A stretch of DNA of 64,000 bases from Burkholderiales bacterium PBB3 (lineage in GTDB: Bacteria > Pseudomonadota > Gammaproteobacteria > Burkholderiales > Burkholderiaceae_C). Position 1 is the stretch's first letter. Each line of letters begins with the position of its first letter. The stretch is taken from contig NKIK01000021.1 in assembly GCA_002256115.1 (NCBI GenBank), positions 1-64,000 of the forward strand, written 5' to 3'. Made by a program: the position numbers and the translations under genes. Below, piece by piece: positions 43,995 to 51,977 of the stretch. The notes below the pieces were generated by a model. The model saw nothing but the letters and a program-made list of their open reading frames with translations. It searched no databases and had not been told where the DNA came from.

Positions 43995-44630
43995 TTATCC
44001 AGCGACTTGCCTCAGACCCTCAGCCGTAGTCTTCGCGCCATGGAGGCGTAGGGCGGCCACGAGTTCCGCTACTGTGTACGGCGGCTTTGTCAGATCACTG
44101 AGCGACTTTGCAATCGCCTGACTGGCTCTGGATGGCGCAGCATCAAACAGGCGGTCAACGAACGCACCGGCCTTGATGACCTCGATGCCCAGCTTACAGG
44201 TTTCGGCAATGGCCAGATGCTTGGTGTTGTCGGAAACGATCATCACCTTGTGCAGTGCCGGGTCATCTTCTTCATCGAGTCCGTTGACCATGACCAAGGC
44301 GGCGGCGATCAGGTGCCGGTCGTTGTTATGCACCCGCACTGGCACGCGCGACATAAATGCGGCATCTTCATACCCGGTAACCAGATGCCCATGGTTGGTG
44401 GCCCGCTGAAATGCCTTGAGCCGCTTGGTACCCGACTTCGATGCGTCGGGGTGTACTTGTGGCCAGTTGCGCAGGAACTCGGCCTCCACGTCGCCCGTCC
44501 AGTAGGCGAGGTACAAGCCTTCGAGCATCAAGTCAAACAGCACATCCGACAGGCGCGATGGCAACAGTACGCAGGTATCCAAAATAACCAAAGTGTTGCC
44601 ACCGGGGGTGAGTGGGTGGTGGTGCATCAC
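43995..44630 (-). CDS. PIN domain toxin-like ribonuclease
   Basis: The 211-residue protein has a PIN fold from about residue 14 (LVILDTCVLLPSRLSDVLFDL). Its acidic residues lie in ILDTC, in GDVEAEFLRNW, in HNNDRHLIAAAL and in IVSDNTKHL, the four-acid arrangement that binds Mg2+ for RNA cleavage. A C-terminal extension of about 55 residues follows (DRLFDAAPSRASQAIAKSLSDLTKPPYTVAEL). It lies 6 nt after the HTH gene and is probably the toxin of that pair. It is longer than typical VapC (about 130-140). Its 3' end abuts the TacAT remnant. Confidence 0.8.
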   Translation of the reverse strand: MMHHHPLTPGGNTLVILDTCVLLPSRLSDVLFDLMLEGLYLAYWTGDVEAEFLRNWPQVHPDASKSGTKRLKAFQRATNHGHLVTGYEDAAFMSRVPVRVHNNDRHLIAAALVMVNGLDEEDDPALHKVMIVSDNTKHLAIAETCKLGIEVIKAGAFVDRLFDAAPSRASQAIAKSLSDLTKPPYTVAELVAALRLHGAKTTAEGLRQVAG

Positions 44631-44636
44631 CTACGG

Positions 44637-45155
44637 TCAACGATTTTTTGCAAGCGCTTTGACGCGGCGCACCACGTCTGCTTCGGTGCTTTTATAGGCG
44701 CCGGCCTTTTGCCCCTCGGTACGCAGGTCAGCGGCTTTGCCCGTGACTTGATGCTGGGCTTTCCAGTCCAGCACGGCGGCACGTGAAACCCGGCGATGAC
44801 CACCAGCGGAAACTGTGGCACTCTTTAGTTTGTTCTGGTCGATCAACATGGCGACGTAGGGGCGGCTGTACCCCAATAACTCAGCGGCCTGCGCCGTGCT
44901 GATCAGGTCATTGCCGGAGGCAACCGGCTTAGGCATCTCGATACCGACCGATTGGCTCTCAATGTCCACCAAATGGCGAATTAACTGCAAGCGAGCGCTG
45001 CGGCTTGCTGGGGTGGTGGATTCAAGGACCTGGTGCAGTGCGCTGGCAACCTGACCGGACAAGGTCCCGGTCAACGAACCGATGGCATCCGCCAACGGCC
45101 CAAGCGGGTCGTAGCGGCGGGTAGGTGTTTTACCAAGTGTGACTGCGGTAGGCAT
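44637..45155 (-). CDS. excisionase-type HTH protein, putative antitoxin to the PIN protein
   Basis: The 172-residue protein starts at 45155 after GGAGG. The middle (about 95-150) is a MerR/excisionase-like helix-turn-helix: LISTAQAAELLGYSRPYVAMLIDQNKLKSATVSAGGHRRVSRAAVLDW in parts, with key pieces STAQAAELLGYSRPYVAMLI and GGHRRVSRAAVLDW. The N-terminal 90 residues are mostly helical and the basic C-terminus ends KALAKNR. It precedes the PIN gene and, by analogy with VapB-like pairs, should bind the toxin and its own promoter. Confidence 0.75.
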   Translation of the reverse strand: MPTAVTLGKTPTRRYDPLGPLADAIGSLTGTLSGQVASALHQVLESTTPASRSARLQLIRHLVDIESQSVGIEMPKPVASGNDLISTAQAAELLGYSRPYVAMLIDQNKLKSATVSAGGHRRVSRAAVLDWKAQHQVTGKAADLRTEGQKAGAYKSTEADVVRRVKALAKNR

Positions 45156-45202
45156 GGTGCCCTCCAAAATTTGATCCAGATGTCGGGCCAGTATAAAACG
45201 AA

Positions 45203-45235
45203 AACAACGAATAATACGAAATTTTGATCGTTGTT
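45203..45235. promoter_or_regulatory. inverted repeat upstream of the HTH/PIN module
   Basis: AACAACGA (45203-45210) and its complement TCGTTGTT (45228-45235) are separated by 17 nt of AT-rich DNA, 48 nt before the HTH gene start. TATACT on the minus strand at 45190-45195 may be the -10 box. It is a possible autorepression site. Confidence 0.45.
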
Positions 45236-45252
45236 GCCCGGAGCGTGCAGTT

Positions 45253-45573
45253 AAATTTGCCAACGAGTCAGGATCAAAAACGCGCACATTTCCAGGATCA
45301 CAAGAACGCTGCAATCGCTACTAGGTGTTCCGGTCGATGTGCTGACGCTCAATGCAGTTTCTGAGAAATTCAGGGCCATCGAGTTGGCCGAGGCGCAAGC
45401 GGTATGAAGAAGGCAGCTTTGCGCAGCAACAGGTCCACTGTCCTTGGGATGACGCTTACTGGATGCGCAACGTGCTGTCACACGGCTATTTACAGGTGGA
45501 TCTGGACATGGTGTGGAACACGGCCACCGCAGAATTGCCAGCGTTTCTGGCGTTGATTGGCGCGATGGCCTGA
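45253..45573 (+). pseudogene. remnant of a MntA-HepT (nucleotidyltransferase/HEPN) module
   Basis: The plus strand first encodes the end of a MNT nucleotidyltransferase (SLLGVPVDVLTLNAVSEKFR, then AIELAEAQAV and stop at 45407). The stop overlaps an ATG as ATGA, the normal junction with the HEPN gene. Further on, in a different frame, 45440-45573 encodes the end of a HepT/DUF86 protein (WMRNVLSHGYLQVDLDMVW), which includes the RX4H ribonuclease motif as RNVLSH. The catalytic N-terminal part of MNT and the HEPN core are missing and the frame is broken, so the module is dead. Confidence 0.65.
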
Positions 45574-45637
45574 GGCGGTAAGGACCAGAACGCCTTTTTT
45601 GCGCCTTGGACATTGCGCAGCGTATCCCAGCCCCGCT

Positions 45638-48391
45638 CTATCCCTCGTCAGTAATCGTCAAGGTGAACGCCCGGACCAACGGATTGCTACCCCCAGCCGG
45701 GGTGGCAGTTACCGTCACCGTGTAGAGGCTATTGCAAAAGGCATCAAATATGCCACTGATTACGCCCGTCGAACTGTTAATTACCAACGGGAGTGCTGGT
45801 GCAGTTGCAATGTATCCAGGCGAACCTGGAGGGACGCCACATTCAGTCCTTAGAAAAACAGACGACATGCTATATGCGATGACCCGCCCCAGCGGGTCCG
45901 TTGCACCACCGGCGTTGAAGGGAGCAATGGGGCCACCACCGGCGCTATCACCCGTCGACACATCGCCCAACGCAGCCCCCGTCGGCATTGGGTCCGCCGC
46001 TGCACTCACCGTCACCGTCCGGGTGGCCGTGCCAGTGTTGCCTGCCGCATCGGTCTTGCGGTAGGTGCGGGTGTAGCTGCCCGCTGCTGCGGTGTTGACG
46101 GTGCCGGTAATGTCCGTCACCGTGCCACTGCCGTCCACCGCGTCGCTCCAGGTAGCGCCCTGCTCGGTGTAGCTGTCCCCCACCGTCAGGCTGATGCTGG
46201 CCGCGCCGTTCAGGCTGATGCTGGGCGGCGTGATGTCCGGCGGGGCAATGGTGCTAAACGCCACGCTTTGCACGGCAGCCTGCACATTGCCCGCAGTGTC
46301 TTGGGCCACAAAGTAGAGCTTGTAAGCGGTGCTGGCGCTTAGGCCGCTCAGGCTGGCGCTGCCCGCCACATTGGCCGCCAGGGCCAGGCTGGTGCCTGCC
46401 TTGACCGCCGCCACGCTGGGTGCGGCGGCACCGGCCGCTTGCAGCAGGTAGTAGCCGCTTCCTGCCTCGTTTAATGTGACGGACAGTGTGGCCGCGCTGC
46501 TGGTAATGCCCGTGGCCGCGGGGCCAGCGGTGGTCACAGGTGCCGTCAGGTCGGGTGCGGCAGTGGTGCTAAAGGCCAGGCTTTGCAGCGCCGCTTGCAC
46601 ATTGCCCGCCGTGTCTTTGGCTACAAAGTACAGCGTGTAGGCGGTAGATGCGGTGAGGCCACTCAGGCGAATGCTGCCGGGGCTGGCCGCCGCCAGGGCC
46701 ACTGTAGTACCGGCCAGCACGGCGGCCGGGGTAGGTGCTGCTCTGGTGGCGGGTAGCACCAGGTAGTAGCCAGTGCCCGCCTCGTTCAGGGTGACGGTGA
46801 TGGTGGCGGTGGTGTCCGTAGCGGCGGTGGCCAGGCTGGGGCCTGCTGTGGTGAGTGGCGCGGTGGTGTCTGGCGCGGCGCGGGTGCTGGTGCTACCCAG
46901 CAGGCTGGTGCGCAGCGTCCAGGTATCTAGCGCGGGGTTGTAGGTTTCGGCCTGGGTGCTGATCCAGTAGGGGGTGCTGGGGGTTAAGCCTGTAAAGCTG
47001 CCGGTGGTGTTGCTGGTGAGCACGGTGGTGGCGCTCTCTTGGGCATACAAGCGGTAGCTGAGGTTGCGCACGCCATCTGCATCCGCAATGCCGGGGGTGG
47101 TCACGCTCAGGCTGGTGCCGTTGACCCCGGCGCTGATTTGCGGCGCGGCCAGCGTGGCGGCGCGGTCGGGGGCCACCACGCTCAGGCGCACGCGCTGGCT
47201 CCAGGTCACGGCCGATGTAGTGGGTGTGGCGGTGGAGCTTGCGGTGTTGGGGTCGACCAGGCGGTGGTTGACCTGTAGCGCAAATGACTGCCCGGCCAGG
47301 GGGTCCAGGTCTAGGAGTGTGGACAGGGTAGCTATCAGCGCACCATTGGCCGCGCGGCCCATTACAAAAGCGTCGCCCACGTTGACGGTGCCGCCGGGCA
47401 CCTCCAGGGCAATTTGGTCAATGCGGGTGTTGGCAGCACCGCCAAGGTTCAGCACCAGCGGTTCTGTGGCGGCGGTGCCGTTGGTCACCACACGCAGGCT
47501 GGTTTCTTTAGCGAGCGCCAGCACGCTGCGCGGGCTGAGCACCAGCTTTTGCTTCAGCGTGGGGGTGTTATCCGTAAACACCCAACTGGCCTCCAGCGCA
47601 AAGTCTTGCCCGGCTACGGGGTCAAAGTCCAATCCGCCCAAGCGGGCCTGCACATTGCCACCCGCATCGGGGGTCAGGGCAAAGGCCGATTGCACTGGCA
47701 CGCGGGTACTGCCGCTCACCAAGGCCAGCTCTTCCAGCCGGGCACCGGCCACTCCGGGTAGGGTAAAGGCCAGCGTGTCGGGGGCGGCCGTGCCATCGGT
47801 GGGCACCAAGATCAAGGTGTCTGGCAGCGCGGTTGGGGCGCGGATTATTTGCAGTTGCAGTAGCTCGGTGGTGGTGCCAGTGGTGGGAGTGGTGCCGGGG
47901 GTTTCTGTGGCGGTGTGGGCGGCCACGCGGTTGGGGCTGTGGGTTTTGACCAGCTTGAGCACATAGCTTTGGCCCACTAGAGGTCGCCAGTCCACACTGG
48001 GCATCAGCCGGGCCAGCAGGGTGGTGGTGTCGCCGAGTGACGCAGTAGTTGCCGCTGCCGTGGTTTGGGTTTCCAGGGCAAACAGACGCAGTAGGCTGGT
48101 CTCGGTGCCATGGTCGATCAAGATGATGTCACTGAGCGTCTGCCCCGGCTTGAGCGATACGGAGAAAGCCAGCCCACGGGCCTGACCATGCGCACCGGCA
48201 GCCAGGTGATTCAGCACCACGGGCAATAGGGGTGCTGTGGGCTCAACAGCTGCTGCACCCGTGCTGAGCGCAGTAGCGCCCACGGCCAAAGATACACAAG
48301 CCGCGCTGCGCAAGGCCGTAGCCAAACGGCTGAGCGGCAGGCGGCAACGCGCCCACAGGGTTTGCAAGGTGGTGTGGTTTTTGTGGTGCAT
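45638..48391 (-). CDS. large exported surface protein with Fn3-like and Ig-like domains
   Basis: The 917-residue protein has a signal peptide (LRSAACVSLAVGATALSTGAAAV) with a long basic lead. The N-terminal 400 residues are repetitive beta sequence (LDFDPVAGQDFALEASW, LDLDPLAGQSFALQVNH). Then come two closely similar modules of about 105 residues, each with LNEAG[TS]GYYL and FVA[KQ]DTAGNVQAA[LV]QS. An Ig-like DUF5011-type module (LTVGDSYTEQGATWSDAVDG) and a C-terminal cadherin-like or putative-Ig end (IAYSMSSVFLRTECGVPPGSPGYIATAPALPLV, in which SSTGVISGIF follows) complete it. It is probably secreted or surface-bound and may aid adhesion. No sorting signal is seen. Confidence 0.75.
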   Translation of the reverse strand: MHHKNHTTLQTLWARCRLPLSRLATALRSAACVSLAVGATALSTGAAAVEPTAPLLPVVLNHLAAGAHGQARGLAFSVSLKPGQTLSDIILIDHGTETSLLRLFALETQTTAAATTASLGDTTTLLARLMPSVDWRPLVGQSYVLKLVKTHSPNRVAAHTATETPGTTPTTGTTTELLQLQIIRAPTALPDTLILVPTDGTAAPDTLAFTLPGVAGARLEELALVSGSTRVPVQSAFALTPDAGGNVQARLGGLDFDPVAGQDFALEASWVFTDNTPTLKQKLVLSPRSVLALAKETSLRVVTNGTAATEPLVLNLGGAANTRIDQIALEVPGGTVNVGDAFVMGRAANGALIATLSTLLDLDPLAGQSFALQVNHRLVDPNTASSTATPTTSAVTWSQRVRLSVVAPDRAATLAAPQISAGVNGTSLSVTTPGIADADGVRNLSYRLYAQESATTVLTSNTTGSFTGLTPSTPYWISTQAETYNPALDTWTLRTSLLGSTSTRAAPDTTAPLTTAGPSLATAATDTTATITVTLNEAGTGYYLVLPATRAAPTPAAVLAGTTVALAAASPGSIRLSGLTASTAYTLYFVAKDTAGNVQAALQSLAFSTTAAPDLTAPVTTAGPAATGITSSAATLSVTLNEAGSGYYLLQAAGAAAPSVAAVKAGTSLALAANVAGSASLSGLSASTAYKLYFVAQDTAGNVQAAVQSVAFSTIAPPDITPPSISLNGAASISLTVGDSYTEQGATWSDAVDGSGTVTDITGTVNTAAAGSYTRTYRKTDAAGNTGTATRTVTVSAAADPMPTGAALGDVSTGDSAGGGPIAPFNAGGATDPLGRVIAYSMSSVFLRTECGVPPGSPGYIATAPALPLVINSSTGVISGIFDAFCNSLYTVTVTATPAGGSNPLVRAFTLTITDEG

Positions 48392-48516
48392 GGCGGTGGT
48401 GTCCCTGAGATTGAGGCGGTGTGGCGTGTGCCGCGCGTTTTTATAGATTCTAGGGGGGCAGGCAGCATGCTTTGTGCAGCACTTGGACTTAGACTCGGCC
48501 CATGCCGATTAGGTGC

Positions 48517-48570
48517 CAAAAGTGCAGTTCAGCCCGTGGATAGTGCGGGAGCAGCTCCTGCTTTAATAGC
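48517..48570 (+). repeat. Repeat A copy 9, downstream of TacAT module 2
   Basis: A 54-nt copy with AGCT at 48553-48556 and TAGC at 48567-48570. It ends 9 nt from the toxin stop codon and forms the left bracket of the module. Confidence 0.92.
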
Positions 48571-48579
48571 AAAACAGGT

Positions 48580-49077
48580 CTAACTACAAAGTCGGCGGGC
48601 ATCCTTCAGCAACAAAAGCAACTGTTCCGGGCGCAGCGGTGAGGCTTCAAAACCGAAGCGTTGGTAAAAACGGGCTGCATCATCGTCCAGCGGATGCGTC
48701 AGCATCGCGCGAATCCCAGCCTGCTCGGCGATGAGCAAGGTGCGCCTAATCGCATCTTGCAGCATGCCGACGCCAATCCCATGCCCTTGGGCCCGCTGCG
48801 CGACAGCAAGGCGCGCCAAAATCACCACAGGCAACGGGTATTGGCCCATGCCTTTGCGAATGCGGTCAGGGGCTTCCAGTGTGTCGACCTGGCCTACGGT
48901 TAAGCTGAAGTATCCGGCCACTTGGTCACCATCCGCCACCACAAAGGTTTTGGCGGAGCCACTGGCTTGGGCCTGGCGTGCGTGGCGTGTTGGCCATTCG
49001 TTCAGCGTGGGTTTGCCGCAATCAAAGCTGTCTAGCCGGTGCAGTGCCTGCAGCGGCACCGGTGACCCCAAAGTCAT
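48580..49077 (-). CDS. GNAT acetyltransferase toxin (TacT/AtaT-like)
   Basis: The 165-residue protein is a second GNAT toxin, well diverged from the one at 13 kb. It shows SFDCGKPTLNEWPTRHA, an acetyl-CoA loop AQGHGIGVG after LARLAVAQR, and the Tyr in AARFYQRFGF. Its ATG overlaps the antitoxin stop as ATGA. The presumed activity is acetylation of charged tRNA. Compared with the usual LNDWLRRRA, the start of helix 1 is altered to LNEWPTRHA, with a proline that may or may not matter. It is the closest relative in the window of the fragment at 43.9 kb. Confidence 0.88.
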   Translation of the reverse strand: MTLGSPVPLQALHRLDSFDCGKPTLNEWPTRHARQAQASGSAKTFVVADGDQVAGYFSLTVGQVDTLEAPDRIRKGMGQYPLPVVILARLAVAQRAQGHGIGVGMLQDAIRRTLLIAEQAGIRAMLTHPLDDDAARFYQRFGFEASPLRPEQLLLLLKDARRLCS

Positions 49078-49391
49078 TGTCCGGCCCAGGGTGCCTTGCG
49101 GGAAAAAAGGTCTTGCAGACCCGGGTTGTCCTGCGCGGGTCTGTCAAGCAAGTCCATCAGCGCCTGGTATTGCGTGCCCGACACCATGAACAGGCGTTGG
49201 TCCAAGAGGGTTTGTTCGGCTGCCAGGCAGGCACTGTCCAGAATGAAATCGGTCAAAGACTTATGCGTCACCTCGGCCGCACGCCGCAATATGGCTTCTT
49301 GCGGCCCGGTGGCGCGCAAACCCAGCCGCGCTGAGCGCGCGGCGTTTGACGCGCGAGATGACGTTGTTTGCGAGACGGGGGTCGAGGCCAT
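49074..49391 (-). CDS. DUF1778 antitoxin (TacA-like)
   Basis: The 105-residue protein has a Ser/Thr-rich N-terminal tail of about 20 residues. The ribbon-helix-helix part follows (RLGLRATGPQEAILRRAAEVTHKSLTDFILDSACLAAEQ in parts; key piece RAAEVTHKSLTDFILDSA), then the toxin-binding tail YQALMDLLDRPAQDNPGLQDLF. Start 49391 is chosen for the AAGG at the right distance; the frame is open to 49460. It forms an operon with the GNAT toxin. The palindrome GACGTACGTC at 49446-49455 lies in the upstream region and may be an operator site. Confidence 0.88.
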   Translation of the reverse strand: MASTPVSQTTSSRASNAARSARLGLRATGPQEAILRRAAEVTHKSLTDFILDSACLAAEQTLLDQRLFMVSGTQYQALMDLLDRPAQDNPGLQDLFSRKAPWAGQ

Positions 49392-49536
49392 GCTGGCACC
49401 TTGCGTGGTTAAATGAATGTGAATGGCGCTCATGTTAGTACAAATGACGTACGTCCACAACCTGCAGCCCCCAAACCCCGTGCGCAGCTTGGTTCAATGC
49501 TTTTTCTGCCTATTTGTGCAGATGCAAAAATATGAG

Positions 49537-49590
49537 GAAATCGGCCTTTCAGCCCATGGATAGTGCGGGAGAAGCTCTTATTTTCATAGC
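49537..49590 (+). repeat. Repeat A copy 10, upstream of TacAT module 2
   Basis: A 54-nt copy (CATGGATAG and GAAGCT variants) with AGCT at 49573-49576 and TAGC at 49587-49590. It has the same orientation as copy 9 and lies 7 nt from the lysR stop codon. Confidence 0.9.
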
Positions 49591-49597
49591 GACCTCA

Positions 49598-50548
49598 TCA
49601 GCCAAGCTCCAGTTTCCCTGCCACCTCGCGCAATGCTTGAACCAGCGCATCGCGCAGCGGGTGGGGCGCGGCCACCTCGGGCAGCAGCACGCTCACCCTG
49701 AACGGTATCGCCACCGCGAGTGGGCGTACCACCAACTGTGCGCTGGCACAGGCGGCTGCGGTCAGCGGGTTGACGATGGCCACGCCCAAGCCCTGCTGCA
49801 CCATGGCGCACACGGCGGCAGCGTTGGCGGTGTCTAGCAGGCAGGCGCGCTCGACTCCGGCTTGGGCAAACAGGGCGTCTATCGCCTGGCGGTAGGGGTC
49901 GCCATCGGCCAGGCTGACAAAGCGCTCGTTGGCAAAGTCCTCAGGCGTGAGCACCGCCTTTTTGCACAGGCGGTGGCCGGCGGGCAACACGGCCACCTCA
50001 TTGACTTGCAGCAGTGGCTGCAAGGCCACGCCGCTGGGGGGCTCGCTGATTTCGCTCAGGCCCACATCAAAACGCTGCTCGCTCAGGGCTTGCTCCAGCC
50101 AGGGCGACTCCAGCGGCACCACGCTGACGCTAGCCTGGGGCAGTTGCTTTTGAAACTGCTGCAAAACCCGGGGCAGCAGCGCATGTGCCAGCGCGGGCAG
50201 GCCGGCCACCCGCAGCCGCCCGGTGGACAGGGTGCGCAGCTCTTGCGCCCGCGCGGCAATTTGTTCCAGGCCCACAAAGGAGCGCTCCACCTCTTGCATT
50301 AGCGCCAGCGCGCGCGCCGTGGGCCGCAGGCGGCCGCGCACCCGGTCAAACAGGCCAAAGCCCAGCAGGTATTCCAGGCGCGCCAGTTCGCGGCTGAGCG
50401 TGGGCTGGCTGCTCTGGGTGGCCTCGGCAGCGCGGCTTAAGCTCCCCTGCAACATGATGGCCCGAAAGATGGACAACTGGCGGTGGTTCAGCGCGGGGGA
50501 CGTTGGGGGCGCAGGCGACCTTGGTTGGGGGCTAGGCAGTTGGGGCAT
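49598..50548 (-). CDS. lysR: LysR-type regulator of lysA
   Basis: The 316-residue regulator has an N-terminal winged helix (LNHRQLSIFRAIMLQGSLSRAAEATQSSQPTLSRELARLE in parts; recognition helix SQPTLSRELARLE near residue 50) and a LysR effector-binding domain. It is divergent from lysA. The namesake LysR of enterobacteria is also divergent from lysA and activates it according to diaminopimelate and lysine levels, so the same job is likely here. No Shine-Dalgarno site is seen before 50548; a longer frame reaches 50626 but would run over the promoter. Confidence 0.85.
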   Translation of the reverse strand: MPQLPSPQPRSPAPPTSPALNHRQLSIFRAIMLQGSLSRAAEATQSSQPTLSRELARLEYLLGFGLFDRVRGRLRPTARALALMQEVERSFVGLEQIAARAQELRTLSTGRLRVAGLPALAHALLPRVLQQFQKQLPQASVSVVPLESPWLEQALSEQRFDVGLSEISEPPSGVALQPLLQVNEVAVLPAGHRLCKKAVLTPEDFANERFVSLADGDPYRQAIDALFAQAGVERACLLDTANAAAVCAMVQQGLGVAIVNPLTAAACASAQLVVRPLAVAIPFRVSVLLPEVAAPHPLRDALVQALREVAGKLELG

Positions 50549-50555
50549 GCACAAA

Positions 50556-50574
50556 CTATATCCAATTTGAATAG
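50556..50574. promoter_or_regulatory. putative LysR-type binding box between lysR and lysA
   Basis: CTAT (50556-50559), 11 nt, then ATAG (50571-50574) gives the dyad with T-N11-A spacing typical for LysR-family sites. It lies in the 81-nt gap between the divergent genes, 8 nt before the lysR start, so it could mediate autorepression and lysA activation. Confidence 0.55.
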
Positions 50575-50629
50575 TGCAACAAAGAAATTGGCATTGATTG
50601 AATAGATTAAGCTGGGCATCATCCACAGC

Positions 50630-51907
50630 ATGAATCCTTTTTTACCCTCTACCCTCGCATCTTTGGCCCAACAACACGGCACCCCCCTGTGGGTGTATGA
50701 CGCGGCCACCATCACGGCTCGTATTCAGTCGCTGCAGGCTTTTGACGTAGTGCGCTTTGCCCAAAAAGCCAATTCCAACACCCACATCCTTCGGCTGATG
50801 AAGAGCCTGGGCGTGGCGGTGGACGCGGTGTCCTTGGGCGAGATTGAGCGCGCGCTGGCCGCAGGTTTCAAACCTGGCCTGCACAAGGTAGATGGCATGA
50901 ACCACGCCGAGATTGTGTTCACGGCCGATCTGTTTGACCGCGCCACATTGGCGCGCGTAGTGGAGCTGGGCATACCGGTCAATTGCGGCTCTACGGACAT
51001 GTTGGACCAACTGGGCGCTGTCAGCCCCGGCCACCCGGTGTGGCTGCGCATCAACCCCGGCTTTGGCCACGGCCATAGCAACAAAACCAACACGGGTGGC
51101 GAGCACAGCAAGCACGGCATCTGGCATGCCGAGCTGGTGGGCGCGCTGGCCCAGGTGCGCGCCAATGGGCTCGCGCTGCAAGGCCTGCACATGCACATTG
51201 GCTCGGGGGTGGATTACTCGCATTTGCAAGACGTGTGCGGTGCCATGGTGGCGCTGGTGCAAACCGTGAAGGACCAGGGCATGGATTTGCACGCCATCTC
51301 GGCGGGCGGCGGTCTGTCTATCCCCTACCAGGTGGGTGAGCCCACGTTGGACACAGCCCACTACTTTGCGCTGTGGGATGCCGCGCGCCAGCAAGTGGCT
51401 GCGCTGTTGGGCCACGCCATCACGCTGGAGCTGGAGCCCGGCCGCTACCTGGTGGCCGAGTCGGGCGTCTTGGTGAGTGAAGTGCGCGCTACCAAACACC
51501 AGGGCAGCGCCCGCTTTGTGATGGTGGACGCCGGCTTTAGCGATCTGATGCGCCCGGCCATGTATGGCAGCCACCACGACATGGAAATCATCCACGCCGA
51601 CGGCACACCCGCCACCGGCGCGCTGCAGCCCACGGCGGTGGCGGGGCCGCTGTGCGAGTCGGGCGATGTGTTTACCCAAGGCGAGGGTGGTGTGGTGCTA
51701 AACCGCGACTTGCCCGCCGCCCAAGTGGGTGACTTGCTGGTGCTGCATGACACGGGAGCCTACGGTGCGTCTATGTCCTCCAACTACAACACCCGGCCCC
51801 TGGTGCCCGAGGTGCTGATAGAGGGAGGCGCACTCAGCGGCACCGCCCGCCTGATCCGGCGCAAGCAAACGGTGGCCGAGCTGATTGCGCTGGAAGCCAC
51901 CGACTGA
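50630..51907 (+). CDS. lysA: diaminopimelate decarboxylase
   Basis: The 425-residue PLP enzyme makes lysine from meso-diaminopimelate, the last step of the pathway. The PLP lysine is in FAQKANSN, the His-rich loop in LHMHIGSGVDY, the phosphate-binding region in LELEPGRYLVAESG and the active-site Cys in GPLCESGDVF. The C-terminal Tyr is in HDTGAYGASMSSNYN. The size fits the enterobacterial-type LysA. It is expressed from the lysR-lysA intergenic region. Confidence 0.95.
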   Translation: MNPFLPSTLASLAQQHGTPLWVYDAATITARIQSLQAFDVVRFAQKANSNTHILRLMKSLGVAVDAVSLGEIERALAAGFKPGLHKVDGMNHAEIVFTADLFDRATLARVVELGIPVNCGSTDMLDQLGAVSPGHPVWLRINPGFGHGHSNKTNTGGEHSKHGIWHAELVGALAQVRANGLALQGLHMHIGSGVDYSHLQDVCGAMVALVQTVKDQGMDLHAISAGGGLSIPYQVGEPTLDTAHYFALWDAARQQVAALLGHAITLELEPGRYLVAESGVLVSEVRATKHQGSARFVMVDAGFSDLMRPAMYGSHHDMEIIHADGTPATGALQPTAVAGPLCESGDVFTQGEGGVVLNRDLPAAQVGDLLVLHDTGAYGASMSSNYNTRPLVPEVLIEGGALSGTARLIRRKQTVAELIALEATD

Positions 51908-51977
51908 GCGAGTGATTGATTGCTGGCGTAGTGGGCGGGCTGTGCATTAGGATAGACACAAACCCACCTCCACTGCC

